Source: Sepiola atlantica | Lineage: Eukaryota; Mollusca; Cephalopoda; Sepiida; Sepiolidae | DNA length: 64,000 bases | Direction of reading: 5' to 3' | Assembly (NCBI GenBank): GCA_963556195.1 | Contig: OY744529.1 | Coordinates: 59,644,080-59,708,079 of the forward strand | In this document: positions 22,667-32,886 of the stretch, piece by piece | Layout of the letters: each line of letters opens with the position of its first letter | Position numbering within the stretch: the first letter of the stretch is position 1 | Made by a program: the position numbers and the translations under genes | Notes under the pieces: model-generated | The model's database searches: none | Told to the model about the DNA's origin: nothing | The model's input: the letters and a program-made list of their open reading frames with translations, nothing else

Positions 22667-24180
22667 AACGAAATATCTATTGGACACAAGTTGATTATTT
22701 TCTCATAGCTGAAGAAGTTTGTTAAGACAGTCCTCAACACTATTACAGTGTAATACAACAGATCTAATTGGATTTGAACACGTCATAGACAATTCCATAG
22801 TCACAATCGGTATCCATTATACCACTCGAGCCGCCCCCTAACTGATACTGCTTTTAGTTGTTTCAACACAATTTATTGGATATCCTCAAAACTCTTCTCT
22901 AGAGGCCCTTTCTCACAGAAAAGGCGTTGCTAGTCTTTTTCAACTCTATTGTTAGTTCTATGGAAAGAGCTCGACTAAACCTCAATCACTGGTTCTCTCC
23001 TTGTAAGACATTCACAACAAACTTTCTGAACAAGAACTCGTTTTCATACCACCTTTTGCAAATAACTTTCCTTTCTTCCTCCATGTGCCTAATATCGAAT
23101 GGTATTTCTATGAACAGAGGTTGGTAGTCTCTGCCTCTGTGTGTGGGAAGCAAAGACGTGTCAGGTATCAAACCGCAAATCAATGGAGTGAGAGTGGCTA
23201 TGTAACTTCTGTGTATGTGCAACCGCCATTTCTTTATGTGTTATGGGCCAAACCTTTCCCGACTTCATATGCAACCGTTCAGTCTTGCTGATTTAACAAA
23301 CCTGTGACTGAGGAGGAGGACTTTATGCTGACCAGACAATCCTGAGGCAAGATCTTCATGGGTTCTGTGCAGACGTCCGACTCATTTAACAACAACAGCA
23401 TCAGCAGGACAGTAGGTGAAAACTAACAGAACAGATCATACTAGCACAGCGTTTTCATACTTGCCGATGATTTGTCCTTGACAATCAATCTGACAACCTA
23501 GAGACTGCTATGACAGTACTAGACTTCTTTGTCAAGATTATGTATAGTCGATCTTTGTCTTAGGATGTGCACCTTTCCATGCATTACTCCTCTCTTGAGG
23601 GTTGGGGGATGGGATTACTGCCAATTACCTGAGGTACCCCCACCGGGAAATGCCAATGGATCCGTTCATGGCTATTTTTGTACTCAACCAGAGTACTCCC
23701 TCGAAGGAGCTGGCTTTCTTCACCTTATGACCTTGTGTCACACTTGCTGTAGTGGAAAGCAAGCAAGTAACCAAGAGAAGGTTCGAAATGAAGAACACTA
23801 ATTTATTTTATGCCACATGTAGATAAAAAGGAATACATTTTACATCTATTCAATTCAAATCATATGATAACTTCTCATTATTTCACCAACAAGATAAATA
23901 CGCTCATATGAGCTGATAACTTACACTGAATCTTTTATTCTTAAACTGGTTTACAAAAAATTGAGGCAAGCATAAAAATAGGTTTTCTGACCCAATTTTG
24001 CAGTGCTGATATCAGATAAGATATCCATGTTCATTCATCATCACTAATCTTGTAGATATACATCTATACATAGATTAACATTTTATGTATCATTCTGTTT
24101 TTTTGTTGTTTCTGCTGATCATATTTGCGTGGGTAATACCAATATATAATGGTTAATTTTAGTTCACAGGGCTGGGAATA
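22667..24180. other. Mostly unassigned; possible reverse transcriptase fragment
   Basis: Around 23440-23560 a forward frame contains SVFILADDLSLT, resembling the catalytic (F/Y)ADD box, followed by weakly RT-like sequence with stops. I regard this as a possible non-LTR relic only. Confidence 0.3.
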
Positions 24181-24185
24181 ATCAA

Positions 24186-24275
24186 AGTAAAAAATGAGGA
24201 TTCGAACCTATGTCTCTGTTTGAAGGATCACATAATCCAGGTATCGTTTGGAGACACACGTTCGAATCGTGTACA
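24186..24275. repeat. tRNA-like sequences
   Basis: A plus-strand B-box-like CGTTCGAATCG at 24258-24268 and a minus-strand AGGTTCGAATCC (24192-24203). Neither has a complete cloverleaf, so these are probably SINE fragments rather than tRNA genes. Confidence 0.4.
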
Positions 24276-24317
24276 AGTCTTATTTACCCCCGGAAACATG
24301 ACAGTCAGCAATAAAAG

Positions 24318-24318
<1 letters not shown>

Positions 24319-24359
<41 letters not shown>

Positions 24360-24360
24360 G
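24319..24360. repeat. (ATC)n 3' tail of a minus-strand non-LTR element
   Basis: 14 ATC units. On the minus strand this is the (GAT)n tail following the element at 24361-25740. Confidence 0.9.
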
Positions 24361-25740
24361 AGTTTAACGTCAGTTTTACAGGCTGGAATGCGTTGGACGG
24401 CTTTTAGAAATTGACTTCCAAACTGACCAGGACTTTATTTGTCCCTCTTTCTCTCAAGTCCATCCTTATCACTGCTTCCTATGTCTTCCTTGGCCTTCCT
24501 CTGTGAGCTGACTCTGCTACCTCAATTATTCTACATTCCTAACTTAACATCTGTTATCCATCTTTCAATGTCGCCATACCAAGTCTCTTGTTTAGCATAC
24601 ATCTCCCTATACTGTCGAAATTTAATCTTCCTCTGAGCTAATCAAATATTAGCCTGTTTTTATCATTCTCATATCATTTCTCTCCATACAACGCATGTAC
24701 TCAACCTTCATTGACCAGGTTTAACTTCCATACATCATCAAACTGCATACACATGTCTGATAGATTTTTCCCTTGGTTGAAAATGGTAACGCTCTGCTGG
24801 TTAGTAATGGTAGAAGTTCCTTGAACTTTTTTCATCACTCCTAATTATTGCAATCACACTAACACCTAATCCTCTCTGTATTGCAATAGTACCAGCGAGG
24901 TAACAAAACTTCTGAACAGCCTCAATAACTTCACCATCCAAATATATTTTCTCCACATTTGAGTTATCATCTGTCTCCATTGTCTTACTCTTCTTGCACA
25001 CAAACTGGTTATCATCTCTCAACTTACCATTAATTCCACTGCACTACTTGTTTACCCAATCCTTACAAGTGCCACAAAAAATTGAGTTCCACCCGATTCC
25101 CTTTCAACAAACTGAGCAGGCAACTTTCCTCTTTCTGTGGGATTTCCAACACTACAACAACTGATCACTACTTCGGTCTTGGTGACACTCACTCTCAGAC
25201 CTTTACTTTTTATAGCATTCCTCCAAGTTTTTAACTTAACAAGAAGCTCTTCCATTGTTTCATAGGCAAGTACTAAATCATTTGCATTCAGCATCTCTAC
25301 TGGGCAACCTGTATGAAACTTTCTAGATGAAAAGCAACAAACTTAGTACAGAACCCTGATGTACTCCTACTTTTACATTACAGCTGTCACTAATTGGGCT
25401 ATTTGTTCTAACACGACTTTGAACATTTTTCTGCATTACTTGAACAGCCTTCATTAGCGACTCGTTTGCCCTTAGTGTATGCAATGCCCACTAGACAACA
25501 TCTCTTTGAACTCTGTCAAAAGCTTTTTTCCAGATCCACAAAATAAAAATATAGGTTCTTCTTCTTATCAAGGTACTTCTCTTGCAATTGTCTCAGGATA
25601 AATATAGCACCGTGGTACTTTGATCAAGCATAAAACAAAACGGCATTTCATCTATGCTTCTCTCATCTCTTATTTGCTGCTCAATTATTCTCTCAGTCAT
25701 TTTTAAGGCACGATGCATCAACTTCAAGTATCTGTAATTA
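24361..25740 (-). pseudogene. Non-LTR reverse transcriptase with remnant of an internal Cys-rich finger
   Basis: Reading the minus strand from 25740: MHRALKMTERIIEQQIRDE, a degraded core, EMLNANDLVLAYETMEELL (the ADDLVL box changed to ANDLVL), LKTWRNAIKSKGLRVSVTKT, a remnant of a C..C/H finger and DDNQFVCKKSKTMETDD, then IYLDGEVIEAVQKFCYLAGTI and a C-terminal RGRPRKT block running into (GAT)n. The family normally carries a PHD-like finger between thumb and C-terminus; here most Cys are lost by a frameshift. The loss of the first catalytic Asp and many stops make it inactive. The same family appears at 50241 and 57258. Confidence 0.8.
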
Positions 25741-25744
25741 CTCT

Positions 25745-25872
25745 GTGAAATTGCAAATAACCGGTTTGTGCTGTGTCACAAGTGTCAAAACTTGTCACGT
25801 TCGTCTATATAATCAATACAACAACACAATCTCTTTTCGTCATAGAGACTGAAGAGTTCCACTTTCTATCTA
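25745..25872 (-). repeat. Copia 3' LTR remnant plus adjoining LTR start
   Basis: 25787-25872 matches 27978-28055 (shared gaagagttccact, atctcttttcgtc and cacgttcgtc). 25745-25785 matches 28211-28250 (gaaattgcaaataac, ggtttg, gtcacaa), the opposite end of the LTR. Confidence 0.7.
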
Positions 25873-26851
25873 GTAGTTTGTTTTTGTTTTTCTTTAAGTT
25901 TAGCTGTATCAAGTACTTCTAACAATTTGAGGGTAGAAGGGCCTCTTGTTAAGGAATCTGACAATTGCATTCTCCCATTTATCCAAAATACCTCGATTTT
26001 ACCTTCTGACACCATCTCTCTCAGTCTTACTATGTTCAGTATTAGTCTCCTGTCACTAACAATGTTTGTAGTGCCCAAAGCATTAGTCAATGATCTATTA
26101 TCTGTATAGAATTTTACTGGTGGCAACACAGTCATACCAAAAGTTTCTTGCACCAAAGAGAGACCAAGAATCCTGCATCCGCTGCTTCACTTCATGCCAA
26201 AGTTTCAGATGCTAACAGACTTGTTGTTATTCTTTCCAACTTTTTAGATTGACAGCTAATAGGTGCCACCTTCTTGTTTTTGCCTTGAATGAAAATAATG
26301 ATCCCACCTTGAGATGATCCATCTTTCTAGGCTAGCATATGTAGCATCTGAATATGTCAAGACTCATTTTCTTCGGATTACCTAAATTAGGGAATGTTAG
26401 CACAATTTTCTTCACCTTCAATTTAGGGCAGTGCCTTGTTTGTCTCTTGTAGCATTTTCACAGTTGGATGTTTTCTGTATTGCTCATAACACCCGTTTCA
26501 TATACTTCTATACCACTTAAATAAGGCATTGTCATGCGAACTAATTGTTCCTTCTAGCTGTAAAAATACTTCTTTGGCTCTTTTGTACCAATATCTAGGT
26601 GCATCATTCAATCCGTGGATGCATCTTTTAAGCCGCCAAACCTCATTCTTTGGACAGACATCACGAGGTGGACACAGAAATACCTGTCTGGTGAAAGGGC
26701 CCCCTTGTAAAAATGCTGCTGTTATATCAATAGATTGCACCCGCCAGAACATCAAGGCTGCTATAGAAAATATCAAGTGTAGACACTCTCTACTGCAGGT
26801 GGGAGAATCTTTCCTAAGTTTACTAGTTTCCTCTTCAAAGCCATGGGTCAC
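25866..26851 (-). pseudogene. Copia reverse transcriptase (half) and RNase H
   Basis: The RT part (26851-26498) reads THGFEEE, SIDITAAFLQGGPFTRQVFL, VWRLKRCIHGLNDAPRYWYK and DNALFKW. The frame then breaks and resumes in the RNase H region (SSQGGIIIFIQGKNKKVAP; KLERITTSLLASETLA), and 26156-25866 continues with FYTDNRSLTNAL, DRRLILNIVRLREM and LSDSLTRG. The segment that should hold the catalytic Y/HVDD box between ALFKW and the thumb is absent. The RNase H DNRSL motif is intact. Confidence 0.85.
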
Positions 26852-27390
26852 TAATCTTGTCTTAGTTTCTTCTCGCTATCTATATATTTTTCAGCGAGAA
26901 GATAGTGTAGCTTGTTTTTCAAAGGGAACTACTTCAAATACCTCATTATTAATCAAGTTATTCAACTCTCTCTCTTCTTAGAATCCACAACATCCTGAGA
27001 CATTTCTAGATCTGCGATTAGCAGTACAGCATTTTCTGGATGAGGTAGTTCCTTCGATTCGTCAATATAGTCCTAATTAACACATATTGGTTCTTCATCT
27101 CCATACTTTCCAGTTTGCTTAAGCTGTATGCTTAATACTTTAGTTTGCTTCCACTCCTTTTCATTCCTCATTTTGTACTCAATAAAAGAATTTCGTATTG
27201 GTTTTACTCTGTTATTTACATCAGATTATTTTCCTTCTGTAAATCAATTTCATCTGGTGCAGAATATTTAAGACTATCATCCTCTTCATCCACATCCAGA
27301 GCATTCATGGGTGGTTCTTTATCTCCAGTCTTATATTCTGATCTCCTTTCGGCCTGATACATATTACTACTATCCTTTAATTTCATTCAT
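26852..27390 (-). pseudogene. Copia integrase-RT linker region
   Basis: The minus strand gives DSKKREIELNNLINNEVFE, VVPFEKQ, SSRWKI and KTRLVTHGFEEE in one frame with a stop. This matches the region of copia pol just before the RT palm. Upstream sequence is acidic and not conserved. Confidence 0.65.
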
Positions 27391-27850
27391 TGGCATGGAT
27401 GAACACGATAATAAGCTCTTCCATGGTGTACCAATACAGTTTTTCCTTCTTTCCCTTTTTCAAAAATTTTCAAGGTTGGAAAGGTCCTGCAGATCACTAC
27501 AGGACCTTTCCAACCTTGAAAATTTTTCCTGTGATAATAAACTTTATCACCATTATCATACACCACATCTGAATAAGTACGAACCTTATGTCTAACTGCT
27601 CTCCTGATTCTTTCACTTGACTCAGCTGCAATATAGTTTTGTCTCGCACTGTATAAAGCTTTCATGTTCTGATGTATAATATCACTAGATGAACTCTCTA
27701 TAGCTGGATGTTCATCCTCTAAAATTGACGAAGGTTAGGGTTAACTCCAAGTACTAATTGATTTGGACTAATACCACCATTATTTTGTAAAGTGTTTTTG
27801 GCACTTACTCCCCATGAAATTTTTGGTTCACATTTTCACATCTGCAATCT
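27387..27850 (-). pseudogene. Copia integrase C-terminus with an inserted palindrome
   Basis: 27850-27740 encodes SAKNTLQNNGGISPNQLVLG and 27665-27387 encodes LYSARQNYIAAESSERIRR, DVVYDNGDKVYYHRKNFQGW and TVLVHHGRAYYRVHPCQ, the conserved end of this copia integrase type. Between KNFQGW and TVLVHHG an extra stretch of about 17 residues is produced by the perfect inverted repeat at 27462-27527. Confidence 0.75.
27462..27527. repeat. Perfect 28-bp inverted repeat, 10-nt loop
   Basis: Arms 27462-27489 and 27500-27527 are exact reverse complements (aaaaattttcaaggttgga... with its mirror). The original coding sequence is the minus-strand reading of the right arm; the left arm looks like a templated inverted copy. 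Confidence 0.95.
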
Positions 27851-27974
27851 CTGTTTTCCAAGGCTGGTGGCGATTTTAAAGCTTGACTTGTCATCTTGAG
27901 ACGCAGTATATTTGGCAATGTGTAGAACACGAAACAATATTAAATATCCTACACTGGGTCTCCATCTGCTAGCA

Positions 27975-28245
27975 ATTGTCAAAGATTGCCACGTTCGTCA
28001 ATATCTACAAAACTATCTCTTTTCGTCTTAGAGACCGAAGAGTTCCACTTCCTATCAGATTCAACCTAAATAGTCAAACCATGAACAAAGGGAGATCACT
28101 CTTATCTCCAAAATGATCCAAGAGAGATAACTCATAATCCACAACAAATTCTTCACCAGGTACCACTTTTACATCACTTCATGAAAATGGCCTCATGAAC
28201 TTTCTTCAGCATGAAATTGCAAATAACTGGTTTGCACTGCGTCAC
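27975..28245 (-). repeat. Copia 5' LTR remnant
   Basis: Paired with 25745-25872 as described there. Followed on the minus strand by a candidate primer-binding region and integrase sequence. Confidence 0.65.
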
Positions 28246-28259
28246 AAATTCTTCACATC

Positions 28260-28690
28260 ATTTTCTATCTTTTTTTTCTAACCAGCAGATAATTTATTTG
28301 AGTCAGATTCATACGTAATGAGATGGCTTTCCTTTTGGCTGTAAAGTGTGTATTTCAATGGTAAGACCAAATTCCAAAATTCTTTTTCCTTCTGCATCCC
28401 TATCACTGTATCCATTTCCTCCATACAATCCTTCAAAATCACCAGGGTCTTTCCAACATGACCATTTAAATATCCTTTCACAGCAAGTACTTTCTTCTCA
28501 TTAACATTAATAGTTACTTTAATAAGCGTCTCATCAAATTCATCCTTCACATCTTCACTCAAGTCACATTTTGGTGCATAAACAGAGAAAATTTTTACAG
28601 GTATTTACCTGTAAAAATTTTCTCACCAACCATCAACTTCATCAGTATGATTCGCTCACTTACACGATTAACTTCAATCATTTTATCTCT
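28260..28690 (-). pseudogene. Non-LTR AP-endonuclease fragment
   Basis: The minus strand reads EVNRVSERIILMKLMVGEKI, then FSVYAPKCDLSEDVKDEFDE after the hairpin, VKGYLNGHVGKT (corresponding to the GDFNGHVG catalytic block with D/F changes) and ESHLITYESDSNKL. This is the exonuclease-endonuclease-phosphatase domain of the non-LTR family represented at 24.4, 50.2 and 57.3 kb. The conserved Asp/Asn region is partly altered. Confidence 0.75.
28586..28625. repeat. Perfect 19-bp palindrome, 2-nt loop
   Basis: gagaaaatttttacaggta, tt, then its exact reverse complement. It sits between two parts of the endonuclease reading frame that would otherwise be adjacent, so it is an added inverted copy. Confidence 0.95.
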
Positions 28691-28754
28691 GGAATAAATA
28701 AAGGGTTCCGTTCAAAATTTCGTCTAGATCCACGAGTTTGACAGAAATATTCCC

Positions 28755-28860
28755 GAGTTCGAAGATATACACCTGAAGAAGGCCGGAGGTTACAGCGACC
28801 GAAACGTTGTGATGATAACACTCAAGATGAGAAATGTAGTCCGAATAACCAAAATTATGC
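28755..28860 (+). repeat. PLE-tail-like repeat with degenerate hammerhead
   Basis: AGTTCGAAGAT (B-box-like), CACCTGAAGA (28770-28779), stem II GGCCG with CGACC (28781-28785 and 28796-28800; one C.A mismatch), GAAA (28801-28804), CGTT, then GTG. Stem I would be only CAC/GUG and stem III only CG. Same family as 18387-18500. Confidence 0.45.
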
Positions 28861-28870
28861 AAATTATCAA

Positions 28871-30980
28871 TCCTCATCTAAAAAATTCAGAAATATAATA
28901 TAAAATGTTTTTTTGAAGTATTAAATATCTATATTATGTTTTTATTCTATATCTTTTTAATATTATATGAATCAACACATTGTATTATGAGTATATGTAT
29001 TACTTGCTGTACCTATCCGGTGTTGCCCTCGAATCTTTTTTATATCATTATTGTGTCAGTTTTGTTTTGACCACTTCTTTTTCCACACGTTTTTGAAAAT
29101 TAAATTTAATTACTGTATTAAATTTTAATCATTAAATTATTATTTAAAAAAATGCTTAATTATTTTTCTCATAATAATGTTGTTTTAATCTTAATTTATA
29201 AAATCATTAGATGTAAATAGCTTTCAACACTTTCAATTTTATAATGCATGAAGATTTGCTAAGAAATTTAAAACCAGAAATGACTTTCAGCAGTTTGAAT
29301 GCTTTCAAATTTCAATTGACCTAAATTTGGCACCTCTGAAACTCCGACAACTCTAATGCTGTCTAATAATGGCAAAGTTAAATGGTGATATATGATATAT
29401 TTGATATCTGAACACACAAAAATGGCAATTAGTATAATATATCGATGTTTCAAATTTTGTACAGGTTCAAGTGCTGGCCGTTGACGAAGGAAACAGACAA
29501 AGATGTTTTGTTGGACTTCCGGTCTAACCAAATTCAGACATGTCCGAAATTATGCCGATTTCAGACAAAATGGGGGGGGGGGGTTGTCTGCATTGGTATT
29601 GGCATGTAATGCTTGTAAACGATGACACCATCGTGGAACAATACAGTGCAATTTGATTTAATTTGTTTGAAATTCTGGATGGAGGCCTATGGGAAAATGC
29701 CGAGATGATGGCCGAAACAAAGGTGGTTAGATACCTACAATAGGCCCTTAAGACAGCTGGACTTCATCCCGCTGAAGCGTTTGATGGTGTATGGTGGTTG
29801 TGGTGAGGGAACACAAGAAAATGACCATCAATGTTTCAAACTTTAAACATGAACTATTTTTTGTGTCTATTTACTTCTGTCATGTCTGTGTATAATATAA
29901 ATGTAGTTTCTCTGTCATTCTGTCTGTCCGTCCATGGATGCAATTGAAAACAAAACCCTATATCGAGATCAAATAACTTTGCTCAAGTAATCTAATAGTG
30001 GTATTTAATTTGTATCAGATTTAAAAATAATATCGTGGCATCTGCATTCATTCCAGACAACGATAAACATAAAGACTAAGTTTTACTTTATTTATTTTAT
30101 TTATAACTTGAAAATGGAAAATTATAGAAATTAAAAATAAGAAGAATATAAATGGTTATATAGGGTTCAGGGCTTGGAACAGAAGTAAACATGGGTCCTC
30201 ATTAATTTCTGTGTGCTAGTATCTCATAAATGTCTTATTTTTTTTACATTTTCATTTTTTGACGACTTTGGGAAAGTATTTTAAAAAGGCCAACTATAGA
30301 AACGCCTCCACAGAATAAGCAACTATTTTTTTCTGATTATCAAAAGAAACCAAAGGGGGATTTGTATAAAATCATAATTTGATCATTTCTGCTTTTGTGC
30401 TCTGAAGCTAATTCTGACCAACTTCAGTCACAACGAAAAATGTGTTTAAAAAACATTAGCTTATCTCCTTTGGGACAGTGAAACCAACTTCCTTTAAATA
30501 AAATGTTAATTAGTATTTGCAATGCGATGTCGTTTTATGTTATTTCAATGTAAACTTTTATTTCTTGAACACTTCTGTGAGCATTAGATATGTGCGTAAT
30601 AGCTATATCCTGCTTTTCAGCAAAACAAAATTATGACTCAAATGTGTTTACAGTCATTGCTTATAAAAACAAAGTATTTAAATCTATCATTATAGTGTAT
30701 TGTATATTGTTGAAGTTAATACGATCATTATCGCCACAAAATTAAAAACAAAAAGCAGAAACAGAGTTTAGCTTTGGGTGGGAGAGTCAGATTAGGATTC
30801 TTTTGTGGAGTGATGGTCCCAATAAAGGTTTTTTCCTCTCCTTAATCTCGTGAAAATGTCATTTATTACCAAATGCAAGGACATGTTAGTTTATATGCAT
30901 CGGCTCTGTTAACATATCGTCCTCAAATTAAGGACATAAGAAATAAACTTCTAATTTGATGATGTTATTTGCTGTTGTTG
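28871..30980. other. Unassigned AT-rich DNA
   Basis: 28990-29045 has a degraded 'ccggtgttgccc' dispersed-repeat motif and 29569-29582 a run of G. No gene recognised. Confidence 0.4.
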
Positions 30981-30983
30981 CTG

Positions 30984-30985
<2 letters not shown>

Positions 30986-31047
<62 letters not shown>
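30986..31047. repeat. (TTA)n microsatellite
   Basis: About 20 TTA/ATT units. Confidence 0.95.
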
Positions 31048-31053
<6 letters not shown>

Positions 31054-31145
31054 TGTATATGTATTGTATTGGTTTCTGTAGATGTAAATCCGTTGAAACT
31101 CAAGTGTTTATAAAAAGTGCTCAATAACAAGTAGAGCTGTTTATA

Positions 31146-31271
31146 CGTATAAATTTTTATTTATAAATTTTTATTTTTATTTATACAAACATATATATAA
31201 TTATAAATTTTTATTTATACAAACAATGTTTGTATAAATAAAATAAAAATTTATGAATAAAAATTTATACG
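31146..31271. repeat. About 45-bp AT-rich inverted repeat
   Basis: 31146-31191 and 31227-31271 are reverse complements with about two differences. The 35-nt spacer itself holds another partial copy of the arm. Confidence 0.85.
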
Positions 31272-31324
31272 TATATATATATATAGATATATTATATTTA
31301 AATGGGATTAATCTTGCTGATTTA

Positions 31325-31490
31325 CCGGGTTGTTGTTGTGGGCTAAGACGTTGGAATTTGAGTTTGAAACATGACTCGTGTACTGGGGTTCAAATCCGGC
31401 GACCGGTATGAATAACTTTCTCTACACTGACGATTCCTGTGAGGATGAAACGTATACGTATGTAGATAAAAACAAGTATTTATAGTTATA
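31325..31490 (+). mobile_element. tRNA-derived SINE with hammerhead tail (copy A)
   Basis: A possible A-box-like tgggctaagacg (about 31339-31350; imperfect), a canonical B box GGTTCAAATCC at 31387-31397, 23 nt of linker, a complete hammerhead (31421-31466), then a short A-rich tail and (TA)n. Inference: a short non-autonomous retroelement combining a Pol III-type promoter with a PLE-type ribozyme tail. Confidence 0.6.
31421..31466 (+). ncRNA. Hammerhead ribozyme in SINE copy A
   Basis: Stem I UCUACA (31421-31426) pairs perfectly with UGUAGA (31461-31466). Core CUGACGA (31427-31433), stem II UCC/GGA with a 5-nt loop and U.U at 10.1-11.1, GAAA (31447-31450), palindromic stem III CGUAUACG (31451-31458), U 31459, H17 = A 31460. 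All essential core positions are present; predicted cleavage is after 31460. Confidence 0.85.
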
Positions 31491-31699
31491 TATATATATA
31501 TATAAAATAAATAATTATTCAAAGCTCTCGCAAGATAGAGCACTTAAAGTTAAGTTGACAACATTCTGCGTAATGCATAACTCTGAGCCCAGCCTATTTA
31601 AGTACTCCCGACTGCTTGCTAGATAGCCGCCGTGTTTGCTATTTAGATGTTAATTTACTTCCTATTTCTAGACAATGCGTGGTGGAACATTAGTATGTG

Positions 31700-31748
31700 C
31701 CTCGACTACTGAGTCAAACATGATTTTTGTATAGGGGTTCGAACCTTC

Positions 31749-31786
<38 letters not shown>
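31700..31786 (+). repeat. tRNA-like SINE fragment ending in (TA)n
   Basis: B box GGGTTCGAACC (31732-31742), then ttcga and (TA)n (31750-31787). No hammerhead follows. Confidence 0.5.
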
Positions 31787-31788
<2 letters not shown>

Positions 31789-31937
31789 GATATTACTGTT
31801 TGCAGTCTGGCTTCTATCGCCAGTAAAAGCAATAACAAGAAACTATGTACAATTATGGCAATAAAAAATCGTACATATATTAAACAAGGTGTTTGTGGTC
31901 TTGTGACAAATCGCCAGACTGTAAATAGTAATATCGT
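31787..31937. repeat. 25-bp inverted repeat around the next SINE head
   Basis: 31787-31811 and 31913-31937 are reverse complements with two mismatches (acgatattact..., cagtctggc). The right arm lies immediately upstream of the B box of copy B. Confidence 0.85.
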
Positions 31938-32050
31938 AGGTTCGATCCTTGCCCAGGGTAGTTATGCTGATGACGGCTGATAACCAGAAACACGTGTCCA
32001 TGTATTTCTTTTATATGTACGTAAAAATTAATAATTGAATATATATATAA
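31890..32050 (+). mobile_element. tRNA-derived SINE with hammerhead tail (copy B)
   Basis: B-box-like GGTTCGATCC (31939-31948), one base shorter than consensus, 14-nt linker, hammerhead (31963-32002), then atttcttttat and a TA tract. Similar plan to copy A but a different ribozyme. Confidence 0.55.
31963..32002 (+). ncRNA. Hammerhead ribozyme in SINE copy B
   Basis: CUGAUGA (31967-31973), stem II with GG/CC and a C.A mismatch at 10.1-11.1, GAAA (31987-31990), palindromic CACGUG (31991-31996), U 31997, H17 = C 31998, stem I CAUG (31999-32002) with UAUG (31963-31966; one G.U). Stem II has only two Watson-Crick pairs here, so activity may be poor. The GAAACACGUGUC segment is the typical PLE hammerhead signature. 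Confidence 0.75.
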
Positions 32051-32195
32051 AATTAAAAAAATAATTACACACCCTATTAAAAAAGGGCGACTTAATGCAA
32101 TGTGCTTTACCGCTTAGAAAGTGGAAAAATACTAAGAAAAAAGCTATGCTTTTATTGCCAGTGAAAACAATAACAAAAAGCTACGTATATATATA

Positions 32196-32275
32196 TATTT
32201 TTTTTTTCTTTTTTTCTTTTAAATATTAAAGTGTTTTCATACCTACAGACGATATCGTTTTGGGTTTTCTACGCA
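32196..32275 (-). repeat. Left outward-facing PLE-type tail with degenerate hammerhead
   Basis: The minus strand contains AAAACGATATCGTC and TGTAGGTATG, matching the plus-strand tail at 35440-35490. The CUGAUGA core is not recognisable (CTGCGTA instead). The two tails form an inverted pair about 3.2 kb apart. Confidence 0.6.
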
Positions 32276-32406
32276 GATTTTGTACATATCTGTGTAAATA
32301 AAAATAATCATATATAAAAACTCTATTTTATATTGAGCACTTTTTTTAAACACGGTTGGAATTCTTTGGATTACTACCCTTTAGATGTTTTACCTGGATT
32401 ATTATC

Positions 32407-32409
<3 letters not shown>

Positions 32410-32472
<63 letters not shown>
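32410..32472. repeat. (TA)n microsatellite
   Basis: It borders the left (3') end of the second PLE. Confidence 0.95.
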
Positions 32473-32480
<8 letters not shown>

Positions 32481-32886
32481 TGAAAATATATTTATGTCAA
32501 TTAAGCTACACAGAGACTCCCGCGTTTAATCCCCGGGGGGAACTTTCAGGCTAAAATGCATGGAGTTAGCTTTGTCGGGTGTTTTTATATACACGGCCAG
32601 CTAGTTAACCAATTAGGTTATTTGTTGTTTTCTTAGCCAATCGTTGGGCTTCTCACGAACAAAGGTCCCATTAGTTTTTCTTCCTATTTCCTGTTCTATT
32701 GTTCTGTTTTCTATAGAGTGGCCTATCCTGTTTCTTTGTTGTGTCAATATAATGGGTGAACTTATTTTAACACGTGGTTCCATGTATTTCTATTTTAAGT
32801 TTTAGTTTTTAAGTTGTTAGGTTTTAGTTTAGTTTAGTTTTTTTTTACTTATTTATTAGTTTATTTATTTATTTATTTATGTATTG

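Larger units (their letters stand above)
25745..28245 (-). mobile_element. Ty1/copia-type LTR element with large deletions
   Basis: A minus-strand element in the order 5' LTR remnant (27975-28245), integrase C-terminus, linker, RT N-terminal half, RNase H, 3' LTR remnant (25787-25872). gag, protease and most of the integrase are gone. To the left of the 3' LTR another LTR start (25745-25785) follows directly, suggesting a tandem LTR junction. Two short hairpin duplications lie inside or next to it. Confidence 0.75.

Noticed and set aside
24186..24275. Functional tRNA gene
   Set aside because: Only B-box-like parts are present, on both strands; no cloverleaf can be drawn.
31070..31130. ctgtagatgtaaatccgttgaaac as a PLE-tail ribozyme
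   Set aside because: CUGANGA is absent and stem III is not palindromic; possibly a very old tail.
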